From Sulfopaludibacter sp963815475 (GTDB lineage: Bacteria; Acidobacteriota; Terriglobia; Bryobacterales; Bryobacteraceae), in NCBI GenBank assembly GCA_963815475.1, contig CAWFHD010000003.1, positions 5,828,001-5,892,000 of the forward strand: 64,000 nt of DNA, in the 5' to 3' direction. Every line of letters begins with the position of its first letter. Within the stretch, counting starts at the first letter, position 1. Below are positions 52,971 to 60,866 of the stretch, piece by piece. The translations under genes and the position numbers were made by a program. The notes beneath the pieces are model-generated. The model had not been told where the DNA came from and made no database searches. It was given only the letters and a program-made list of their open reading frames with translations.

Positions 52971-53071
52971 AGACTCGGCGAAAAACTCCACGTTTCAGCC
53001 GATAAGGATAGTAGTGGATAACTAACCATTACTGCCCGCCTTGAGGGTAGTTCTCACGGCGAGGAGGCTCT

Positions 53072-53332
53072 GTGCTGGAATTAACGCGTGCTGATTCGAT
53101 TCGCGATTTGATCGCTAGCCCCGTAAAGAAGGCTCCGGAGCGGCGTTATGGCCGCAACCCGAATGCGTTGCCTGCGGGTGTGCACGACCGAAGAAAGCAT
53201 TGCCGCTGCGGAGTCTGCCGGCAATGCGTGGACAACGCCCGTTGGGACCGGATCTTCGCCGAGAAGTTTGCCGATCCTACTTACTATAGTCATCTAACCC
53301 CACGCACTACGTCGCCGCTGGCGTCGATTTGA
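53072..53332 (+). CDS. Small Cys-motif protein
   Basis: 86 residues from GTG 53072. A basic N-terminus leads into a compact motif HCRCGVCRQCVDNARWDRIFAEKFADPTYY, which I would describe as a CxCxxCxxC zinc-type knuckle followed by a DNARWDRIF helix. Similar short motifs occur in Acidobacteriota, but no function is known to me. It lies 100 nt downstream of the winged-helix gene and is convergent with the ADOP gene. Confidence 0.7.
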   Translation: MLELTRADSIRDLIASPVKKAPERRYGRNPNALPAGVHDRRKHCRCGVCRQCVDNARWDRIFAEKFADPTYYSHLTPRTTSPLASI

Positions 53333-53352
53333 TCAGGGGGAAAAGGGCGCCA

Positions 53353-56046
53353 CTACTCGTAGCGAAGAGCAGCGGTGGGCTCGATGCGCGATGCCCTCCG
53401 GGCGGGGATCCAACCGGCGAGCACACATACGCAGAGCAAGGATAACCCGGCCAGAGCGAGCACCGTCGGGTTATTCGATTCCAGGCCGAACAGAAGGCTT
53501 CGAGTGAGTCCGCTTAGCCACAGTGCCACCGGCGCACCGATTGCGATCCCAAATACAGCCAGGAGCAGGCTTTCTCCCAGAACCATGCGGACCACATCTC
53601 CACGCTTCGCGCCCAGGGCCATGCGGATTCCGATTTCGGAAGTCCGCCTCGTCACGCCGTACGCCACCACTCCATAGATCCCGATGCAGGCAAGCAGCAT
53701 CGCCAGCGCGCCCAGGAATCCGGAGAGGTGGGCGAGCAAGCGCTCGCGAACCAGGGAGCCTTGGATCTGCGAGCTGAGTGTTTGCGCGTCGACGAAGAGG
53801 TCGGGATGAACGCTCGCGACGGCCTTTCGCAAGGGGACCGCGAATGACGCGGGGTCGCCTTGAGTTCGCACGATCACGGCATAGAGCCGCGCGGGCATGA
53901 CCTGCCTCCAGGGAAAATAGGCCATGGGAATCGACTGCTGGCGCAGATCGTTGTATTTGGCATCGGCCACCACACCGACGATCTCGATCTCGTCCGGCGA
54001 ATCGCCGTATCCGAACCGTTGGCCTATCGGGTTGCTGCCGGCGAAGTAGTGCCGCGCGAGTTCCTGATTCACTACAGCCACGCGCGCCGAAGAGGCGCTA
54101 TCGCGCTCGCTGAAAGAGCGTCCCGCTTGAAACGGAATGCCGGCAGCCTTGAAATAGTCCGGGCCCACATAAGTTTCCGCCAACAGCCGCCCCTCGCCCG
54201 GTTGAAACGCGTAGCCCTGAAAGTGCACCGGACCGCTCCGGGCCGAGCCACTTTCGATCAGGCCGGGATTCTCCAGGCTGGCGGCTATAACACCGGGAAT
54301 TACGGCCACACGCGCGGTGACCTGTTCATATGCCGACTCCCACTGGGAGCGGGGATATCTCGCGGCATCGATGTTCAGTCTCACCTGCAATACGTTCTGG
54401 CGGTCGAAGCCCGGGTCGAGGGTCGCAAGATTGCGAAGCGTCGTCAGGAACAACCCGGCTCCCACCAGCAATGGAACGGCGAGAGCAACTTCGGCGATGA
54501 CGATGGCCTTATCGGGGCGGATGCCGCGCAGCCTTCGGCCATGATTTGCCTGACGACGGAGATCGGCGTTGATGCCCAAGCTGATGGTGCGCCAAGCCGG
54601 CCCCAGGCCGAACAGCACTCCCGTGAGGACGGAGACAGCCAGCGTGAAGGCCAGTACACGGTGATCCGGCCCGATCTGCAATGCCGTAGCGGTTTGGCCT
54701 TGGGGCAGCATGCCAATCAGCAGACGGCTGCTCCAGAGCGCGAATAAGAGACCAATCGCTCCTCCGGCGAGTGAGAGGACCAGGCTCTCCGCCAGCAGTT
54801 GGCGAAGGATTCGGGCGCGCCCGGCGCCGATTGCCAGTCGCACGGCGATTTCCCTTCGGCGTGCATTGCCGCGAGCCAGCAGTAGATTGGCGACGTTGGC
54901 GCAGGCGATCAGAAGCACGATGGCGACCAGGACCATCAGCACCTGGAGAGGTTCCGAGAACCGTTCCCGCAAGCGCGAGAAGCCGCGACTGGCCGGATCG
55001 AGGACGATGCTTTGGGCGAGCGGTTTCTTCCCGGAAAGGAAAGCTGTCCGGTCCGCCGGACTCATGCGGGTGAGTGCGTACTGTTGATAGAGGGGCGTGA
55101 GATCGCTCTTGATCCGCGCCGGCGACAGGTTCGGCTTGATCCGCCCGATCACGGTGAGCCAGGTAGTCTCCGAGTTTTTGACGTTGTGCAGCAGATTCTC
55201 CGGCCCGGTGACGGCGGGCTGCAGTTGGATCGGGGCAAAGATATCGGGCGAACTGCCCACCTGAATGCCGAAGAATTCCGGGGGCGTCACGCCGATCACG
55301 GTGAGCCACACTCCATTCACGTTGATATTTCGGCCGAGGATGGAAGGATCGCGTTGAAATGCGCGGCTCCAGTACCGGTAACCGAGCACGGCTACGGCGC
55401 CCTGAACGCCGCCGCGCCCTTCGATGGAGTCGTCGGAGGGGGCGATGGTGCGACCCATCAGCGCCGGGACGCCGAGCACTTCGAAGTAGTTTCCCGATAC
55501 GTATTGGCCTACATGCGCAGCGCGGTCGCTGCCCGCGGACGTGTCACGCCAGGTGAAAGACCCGCCGGCGGCAAGCGGTCCGATGGAGCGGTTATGGTCG
55601 CGCCACAGAACATAAAGCGGGTAGCTGTGGGCGGTGCACAGTTTGCAATTGCTACTCGAAAGGGCGACGGCCCACAATTCCTGCGGGTTTACCACGGGCA
55701 GCGTTCTCAAGACCAGCGTGTCCAGCAGACTGAAGATGGCCGTATTAGCGCCGATCCCCAAAGCCAGTGAGAACACTGCAACCGCCGCGAAACCGGGATT
55801 GCGCCGCAGCATGCGGAATGCATAGCGCAGATCCTGGCCCACGTGGTCGAGCCAGGCCCATCCCCATACGGCGCGGCTGTCTTCGGCGATGAGAGTCGCA
55901 TTGCCAAACTCACGGCGCGCTCTTTGCCGAGCCTCGGATTCGGGCACTCCGCTATCCATGAGGTCGGCGGCCTTCTCCTCGATGTGCGCCTCCAGTTCGG
56001 CGGCGATGGAGCGTTTCCAGCGAAGGCGGTCCAACAGGCGAATCAT
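53353..56046 (-). CDS. ADOP-family ABC-type permease (MacB_PCD/FtsX)
   Basis: 897 residues from ATG 56046. N-domain MIRLLDRLRWKRSIAAELEAHIEEK with EARQRARREFGNAT, TM1 around 90, MacB core, FtsX block one (LIACANVANLLLARGNARRREIAVRLAIGAG), second periplasmic part, FtsX block two (TSEIGIRMALGAKRGDVVRMVL), then PARRASRIEPTAALRYE. The start overlaps the PadR stop (ATGA). It differs from the other two ADOPs in length and loops but not in architecture. Confidence 0.93.
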   Translation of the reverse strand: MIRLLDRLRWKRSIAAELEAHIEEKAADLMDSGVPESEARQRARREFGNATLIAEDSRAVWGWAWLDHVGQDLRYAFRMLRRNPGFAAVAVFSLALGIGANTAIFSLLDTLVLRTLPVVNPQELWAVALSSSNCKLCTAHSYPLYVLWRDHNRSIGPLAAGGSFTWRDTSAGSDRAAHVGQYVSGNYFEVLGVPALMGRTIAPSDDSIEGRGGVQGAVAVLGYRYWSRAFQRDPSILGRNINVNGVWLTVIGVTPPEFFGIQVGSSPDIFAPIQLQPAVTGPENLLHNVKNSETTWLTVIGRIKPNLSPARIKSDLTPLYQQYALTRMSPADRTAFLSGKKPLAQSIVLDPASRGFSRLRERFSEPLQVLMVLVAIVLLIACANVANLLLARGNARRREIAVRLAIGAGRARILRQLLAESLVLSLAGGAIGLLFALWSSRLLIGMLPQGQTATALQIGPDHRVLAFTLAVSVLTGVLFGLGPAWRTISLGINADLRRQANHGRRLRGIRPDKAIVIAEVALAVPLLVGAGLFLTTLRNLATLDPGFDRQNVLQVRLNIDAARYPRSQWESAYEQVTARVAVIPGVIAASLENPGLIESGSARSGPVHFQGYAFQPGEGRLLAETYVGPDYFKAAGIPFQAGRSFSERDSASSARVAVVNQELARHYFAGSNPIGQRFGYGDSPDEIEIVGVVADAKYNDLRQQSIPMAYFPWRQVMPARLYAVIVRTQGDPASFAVPLRKAVASVHPDLFVDAQTLSSQIQGSLVRERLLAHLSGFLGALAMLLACIGIYGVVAYGVTRRTSEIGIRMALGAKRGDVVRMVLGESLLLAVFGIAIGAPVALWLSGLTRSLLFGLESNNPTVLALAGLSLLCVCVLAGWIPARRASRIEPTAALRYE

Positions 56047-56384
56047 GATTGTGCCATCCCCATGACGCGGGCGATGCCGTCCAGCATTCGTTGGAACGCT
56101 GAGACCTCCCGCTCCAATTGTTTGCGCCCGGCGGCGGTGATGCGGTAAATGCGGACCCGCCGGTTGTGGGCCGAGACACCCCACTCCGCGGACACCCACC
56201 CGGCTTTCAACATGCGCATCAGCGCAGGGTATAGCGATCCTTCTTCCACCTGGAGCAAGTCATCGGAACCCTTACGAATGGTTTGCGCCAGGGCGTAGCC
56301 ATGCATTGGCTGCCGGCGGAGGGTTTGCAGGATCATCATTTCGAGCGATCCCGGGAAGAGATCGCGAGGGGCTGGTTCCTTCAT
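56043..56384 (-). CDS. PadR-family transcriptional regulator
   Basis: 113 residues from ATG 56384. PadR winged helix: LFPGSLEMMILQTLRRQPMHGYALAQTIRK and VEEGSLYPALMRMLKAGWVSAEW. It is translationally coupled to the ADOP gene. Upstream lies the 12-mer CACTCTAGGCAT (minus strand, 56398-56409) shared with the other PadR operon, about 14 bases before the start, so it may repress its own promoter. Confidence 0.93.
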   Translation of the reverse strand: MKEPAPRDLFPGSLEMMILQTLRRQPMHGYALAQTIRKGSDDLLQVEEGSLYPALMRMLKAGWVSAEWGVSAHNRRVRIYRITAAGRKQLEREVSAFQRMLDGIARVMGMAQS

Positions 56385-56397
56385 ACCTGTTCGCTCT

Positions 56398-56409
56398 ATG
56401 CCTAGAGTG
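56398..56409 (-). promoter_or_regulatory. Putative PadR operator motif
   Basis: Minus-strand CACTCTAGGCAT, identical to 22300-22311. It lies 14 bases upstream of the PadR start. A TTGACA further upstream (56427-56432) is not followed by a good -10. Confidence 0.5.
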
Positions 56410-56484
56410 AACTTAGGAGCGAGATTTGTCAAGAGGAAAACAGATCGACCCGGCCCCAGCAGGATGCAGCGTTCGTGCAGCTTC

Positions 56485-57921
56485 TCACCCCGCCACCATC
56501 TCGCGGAGCCTCTCCACCAGTTCCTCCATGGTCCGCGATTGCGCCGTCAACTCCTCGGCTGCCGCAGCGCTCTCCTCCGCGCTGGCCGCCGTCTTCTGGG
56601 TTACTTGCTCCATCTGGGTGATGGCCTTTGCCACTTGCTCGATGCCGCGTGACTGTTCCTGGCTGCCCAGGTTCACTTCGTCCACCAGGGTCTTCACCTG
56701 GGCGGATTCTTCGGTGATGTTCCGGATTGACGTAGTCACGTGGTCCATCTTGGCCTTGCCGTCATTGGATTTGACAATCGACTCTTCGATCAGCGCAGCC
56801 GTATCCTTGGCGGCTTGGGCGCAGCGCTGCGCCAGGTTGCGTACTTCATCGGCTACCACGGCGAAGCCCATGCCCGCTTCGCCCGCCCGGGCGGCTTCCA
56901 CCGCCGCATTCAGTGCCAGGATATTGGTCTGGAAGGCAATTTCGTCAATCGTTTTGATAATCTTTGAGATCTTGTCGCTCTGGGTTTTGATCTGGTCCAT
57001 CGCCACTACCATCTGGTCCAGCGACTGGTTGGCAACGACGAACTTCTGCTGCGATTGCGTCACCAGATCGACTGCATGACGCGAGTTCTCGGTGTTTTTG
57101 TGCGCCATGCAATTGATTTCCTCGCTCGATGCCGAAGTCTCTTCCAGTGACGCAGCCTGCTCGGACGACCCTTGCGCCAAGAACTGACTGGAGGAGGAAA
57201 CCTGCGAGGCTGCGCTGGCCACCTGCTCGGCGCCTAGAGAGAGATCGGCCATGACTTGGACGAGGGCTCGGTTTACGCCGCGCACCACGACATAAAGGAG
57301 TGCGCAACCGCCAAGCACCGATGCGCACAGCAACAACCAGATCATCCAGCGTGCCCGCGAGCCGGCGGCTTTCGCGGCCTCGGAGTAACGCCCGCCGCTT
57401 TTCCGATTGAATTCGGCTTCAGCTTGGATTGCCGCCTTAGCCGCTTTGAAGATGCCGGTTTTGATGGATTCATTGTCATACTTCTTGTAGGCTTCCACAC
57501 CCTTGCCTCGCCGGCTCACGGCAAGAACGCTATCGCAAACCGCGTAGTATCGATCGAAGGCGGGTTGGACCCGGTCAAACAGAGCGCGATTCTCGTTGTC
57601 GTGTATCGTTCGCTGGTATTCAGCAAGGCTCTGGCTGACGGTTTGCCTCAGCTTTTTTATGTTCGCCTCGGCCGCGCTCTTGGTGTCCGGGTCGGCCGAG
57701 CCTACGTGCTTCAATATGTCGCCGCGCATCTCATTCAGTGCCGACTCCACTTTGCCGGAAATCTCCAGGCCCGGTAGAGCATCACCTGTCAGACGCTCCA
57801 CAGTATTCTGCAATCCGCCCAATCCCACTAACGCGACGCATCCCAGTCCGGCACAGAGCGCCATCAACAGGGTCCCGGTTAATGCGAACTTTCTTCCGAC
57901 TGTCATTCTTGATCGAATCAT
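56485..57921 (-). CDS. Methyl-accepting chemotaxis protein (4HB_MCP-type)
   Basis: 478 residues. TM1 (residues 10-34), a four-helix-bundle-like periplasmic sensor (about 40-185), TM2 (about 192-215; WMIWLLLCASVLGGCALLYVVV), no clear HAMP, then the cytoplasmic signalling tip with the invariant DEIAFQTNILALNAAVEAARAGEAGMGFAVVADEVRNLA. The pentapeptide for CheB/CheR binding is absent. It senses an unknown ligand. No che genes are in the window. Confidence 0.94.
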   Translation of the reverse strand: MIRSRMTVGRKFALTGTLLMALCAGLGCVALVGLGGLQNTVERLTGDALPGLEISGKVESALNEMRGDILKHVGSADPDTKSAAEANIKKLRQTVSQSLAEYQRTIHDNENRALFDRVQPAFDRYYAVCDSVLAVSRRGKGVEAYKKYDNESIKTGIFKAAKAAIQAEAEFNRKSGGRYSEAAKAAGSRARWMIWLLLCASVLGGCALLYVVVRGVNRALVQVMADLSLGAEQVASAASQVSSSSQFLAQGSSEQAASLEETSASSEEINCMAHKNTENSRHAVDLVTQSQQKFVVANQSLDQMVVAMDQIKTQSDKISKIIKTIDEIAFQTNILALNAAVEAARAGEAGMGFAVVADEVRNLAQRCAQAAKDTAALIEESIVKSNDGKAKMDHVTTSIRNITEESAQVKTLVDEVNLGSQEQSRGIEQVAKAITQMEQVTQKTAASAEESAAAAEELTAQSRTMEELVERLREMVAG

Positions 57922-57934
57922 TTTCGTCGTTGCC

Positions 57935-59278
57935 TCAGAAACTTCCCACGAACATCACGTAGGGGTAGGTATAACCAAAACTTGCTTTCGACTGCTTGAG
58001 GAAGTCTCCGGCCCATAGTCGGCCGTACCCGGCGCCGAATCTCCAGACCTTAGTCCACTGGTAAAGGGCCACTACGTTCACCTCAGATCCGATGTGGTTG
58101 CTGGTGGCCTTGCGGTTGAGCACCGCTGAACTGCCGTTCGAAGCGTAGAGCGCATCCTGCACGGTGGCCAGGTAGAACTCGTTGAAATCGGTCCGGAACT
58201 TGATCTTTTTCAACGGCGTGAAATCGAATCCCGCGCGCCAGTTCTTCAGGTTCTTCCAACCGAACTGATCGATCATGCCGTAATACCCGTGGTTGCTCGG
58301 GTAGAACTGATCGAACGTGCCCCGGATCCCGTCCTTCTGCGTGGCATCGCCCGACGCATAGCTGTACTCGGCGCTCAGTCTCGGCTTGAGAACGGAATTC
58401 GCCACTGTCCAGCCCGCCACATAGCTTTGTCCAAACGCCCTCGCCCGGTCCGAGGAGTAGGAGCCCCACTGTTCCAGCACCTCGACGGTGTAATCGAATC
58501 GCCCCGGCGTCTTCCCGACGATCCGCACGCCCGGGCTCGAAACCAGGCTGTCGCCCAGCACGCCCGTTTCGCTCTTAATCTGCAGCGTCTGCTTGAAGAG
58601 GATGTACGGCTCGATTGTCATCCCCGGTAGCAGATGACCGATCGACCCATACGCGCCATAGAAATGCTCGCCCGACTTGTGCCGGTCGAAGCGCGCGCTG
58701 TCGATCTGCACCGCCGACCCCGCGAAGAAATCCACCTTGGCCGGTCCTCGGTCCATCGTCAGATCGAGAGCGTCGAAAGTACGCGACATCCCCCAATCCG
58801 CCGGCCCGATCACCCGCTCACCGCCGAACGCCAACTCTTGCCGGCCCGCGCGCAGTTGCATTTTTCCCCATTTCCCTTCGCTCGACAACTGTATATAGCC
58901 CTGCCGCAAGTCCATCGGGTTGTACAGTGTGGTCGGCGCCGTCGGCAAGTTATACGCGCCCACCCGCGCATCCTGCGTTTGCGCGAAGAACTTCAACCAG
59001 CGAAACGGTTTAACGCCCAGATTCGCGCGAATCCGGCTGGCGTAATAACTGTCCTGGCTGCCATTGGCCAAAGAAGTCCCCGAGGGGCTCTCGAACCGTC
59101 CCCGGATCTGACCCCCAATCTGTAACCATCCCGGCAGCAATTCAGCAGGGGACCGGTCGACCAACATCTCGCCATCCGTGGCCGCCTGCGGCGGCGAAGG
59201 GGCCCCGTCATCACAGAATCCCAACGAGGAAAGCGAGAACATCGTGACCAGGCAGGTCGCGAACAGCGTCTGTTTCAT
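57935..59278 (-). CDS. Outer-membrane porin-like protein (alginate-export-like barrel)
   Basis: 447 residues with a signal peptide (MKQTLFATCLVTMFSLSSLGFC). The C-terminal barrel has alternating amphipathic strands, aromatic girdles and the final VMFVGSF; residues 50-150 (GQIRGRFESPSG, YASRIRANLGVKPFRWLKFFAQTQDARVGAY, RQELAFGGERVIGPADWGMSRTFDALDL) fit the alginate_exp porin family. It probably passes small anions or sugars across the outer membrane. It follows the MCP gene at 13 nt on the same strand, but whether one transcript covers both is uncertain. Confidence 0.85.
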   Translation of the reverse strand: MKQTLFATCLVTMFSLSSLGFCDDGAPSPPQAATDGEMLVDRSPAELLPGWLQIGGQIRGRFESPSGTSLANGSQDSYYASRIRANLGVKPFRWLKFFAQTQDARVGAYNLPTAPTTLYNPMDLRQGYIQLSSEGKWGKMQLRAGRQELAFGGERVIGPADWGMSRTFDALDLTMDRGPAKVDFFAGSAVQIDSARFDRHKSGEHFYGAYGSIGHLLPGMTIEPYILFKQTLQIKSETGVLGDSLVSSPGVRIVGKTPGRFDYTVEVLEQWGSYSSDRARAFGQSYVAGWTVANSVLKPRLSAEYSYASGDATQKDGIRGTFDQFYPSNHGYYGMIDQFGWKNLKNWRAGFDFTPLKKIKFRTDFNEFYLATVQDALYASNGSSAVLNRKATSNHIGSEVNVVALYQWTKVWRFGAGYGRLWAGDFLKQSKASFGYTYPYVMFVGSF

Positions 59279-59537
59279 GGTCCGCTTATCGGCCAGGTAC
59301 TCGATATTTTGTTATAAAGATCTTAAATACTTCAATTGGTAGATGTAGTACAACCGGCACCTTGGTTGTTCTGGTCACCGTGGAAACCCTGCCTTAAGGC
59401 ATTCCTCCCGCGACGCCTATCATGGAGGTTGCGGTTCGGGAAGAGCCAAGAGCGTCGGTGGTTTCGACCACCGGCCCACCCTGTTAGCCGGTTGGCATAT
59501 TTACAGCGTGATTCAAGCGTGGTAACTGTGGGGTGGA

Positions 59538-60866
59538 TTGAAGACTCGGGTTGTAGTCCTTACCCTCGGAGTCGTGGTCCTTGGCGGCGCGGTGTTCGTG
59601 CAGATGGCGTCTGACCCTGCTCAAGCGTACCAAAGGGACTGTAACGGCGGCAATGCCAAAAGCTGCCTCACTCTTGGCAAGATGTACGATGCCGGCGCCC
59701 GCCTGAGGGTAGACAAGGCTAAGGCCATTGCTCTATACCGGAAGGCTCTCGGCGTCTACCGCAACGCTTGCGATCGGGGCGAGGCCAAAGGCTGCTATAA
59801 CCTTGGGTCAATGTATGCGCGCGGCCTTGGAGTGCCCCGAGACGATTGGCAGGCTATCGAACTGTTTCAGAAATCCTGCGAGGCCCACCATGCCCTCGGC
59901 TGTTTCGGACTGGGTGTGATGTATGCCGACGGGCGGGGCGTTCCGCGCGACGACGCCAAGGCCGCTGGTCTCTATCGGGATTCTTGTGACAGTGGTGAGC
60001 CCAAGGCTTGCACCTATCTGGCGGGCAGGTACGCCTCTGGGGCAGGTGTGCCGCAAGATGACGCCAAGGCCGTGACACTCTATCGAAAGGCTTGCGATGC
60101 GCGCGACGATGAGGGCTGTGCTCAACTCGGCTACCGGTACTTCCACGGCAACGGCGTAGCGAAGGACGAGGTCAGGGCGCTGGAACTGTACCGCAGATCC
60201 TGCGGCGATGGAGGAGCAAGTGGCTGCGCCTATCTGGGGTGGATGTACGACTCAGGTAAGGGAGTCAAGAAGAACTATACTACCGCAATCGAGTTTTACC
60301 AGAAGTCGTGCGACGGCGGTAGTGCAATGGGCTGCACTTACCTCGGTCGCATGTATGCCGATGGCGCCGGCGTATGGGTAGATGACGTCAAGGCGGTCAG
60401 ACTCTACCTCAGAGCTTGCGATGCCGGCAACGCTCGCGGCTGTTATCAGCTTGGACGCTTCTATACCGACGGCCCTCGTGGCTGCCCGCGCGACAGGCTT
60501 TTTAGCGGGTTCGTGGGGAAAGACCCTGTCCAGGCTGTTCTCTTTCTTCGCAAGGCCTGCGACTTGGGCGAAGCGAAGTCGTGCACCGAACTCGCCGGCA
60601 TGTATCGGCTCGGCTCTGCGGGTTTGGCGAAAGACGGCGCCATGGCTTTCCAGTTACTCGGCAAGGCTTGCGACGCTGGCAATGCGGCGGTCTGTAACAA
60701 TCTCGCGGGGATGTACGCCTCGGGGGATGGCGTCCCTCAGGACGAGTCCAAGGCTTTCAGTCTTTACCGCAAGGCTTGCGAGGGCGGCGATTCGGACGGG
60801 TGTGCAGCACTCAAGGCGCAAGAAAATGCACCGACTCCCTTACGGTCGCGGCTCGGAAAGACCTAG
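59538..60866 (+). CDS. Sel1-like repeat protein
   Basis: 442 residues from TTG 59538, with an N-terminal signal-anchor. About ten Sel1-type helical repeats follow, with motifs such as GCYNLGSMYARGLGVPRDDWQAIELF and CAYLGWMYDSGKGVKKNYTTAIEFYQKSC. Every repeat holds two Cys at helix ends, as in HcpA-type repeats with paired disulfides, so it is most likely secreted. Sel1 proteins mediate protein-protein contact. It is convergent with the Roco gene and overlaps its end by 27 nt, in a copy of the family B repeat. Confidence 0.88.
   Translation: MKTRVVVLTLGVVVLGGAVFVQMASDPAQAYQRDCNGGNAKSCLTLGKMYDAGARLRVDKAKAIALYRKALGVYRNACDRGEAKGCYNLGSMYARGLGVPRDDWQAIELFQKSCEAHHALGCFGLGVMYADGRGVPRDDAKAAGLYRDSCDSGEPKACTYLAGRYASGAGVPQDDAKAVTLYRKACDARDDEGCAQLGYRYFHGNGVAKDEVRALELYRRSCGDGGASGCAYLGWMYDSGKGVKKNYTTAIEFYQKSCDGGSAMGCTYLGRMYADGAGVWVDDVKAVRLYLRACDAGNARGCYQLGRFYTDGPRGCPRDRLFSGFVGKDPVQAVLFLRKACDLGEAKSCTELAGMYRLGSAGLAKDGAMAFQLLGKACDAGNAAVCNNLAGMYASGDGVPQDESKAFSLYRKACEGGDSDGCAALKAQENAPTPLRSRLGKT
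60829..60857 (-). repeat. Dispersed 29-bp repeat, family B, copy 3
   Basis: 28 of 29 bases match 9907-9935 in reverse orientation. On the minus strand it encodes SEPRP and the TAA stop of the Roco gene; on the plus strand it lies within the last codons of the Sel1 gene. Confidence 0.8.

Noticed and set aside
59279..59537. Intergenic region before the Sel1 gene searched for a small RNA or tRNA
   Set aside because: No cloverleaf, no conserved structure and no clear promoter seen; nothing to report.
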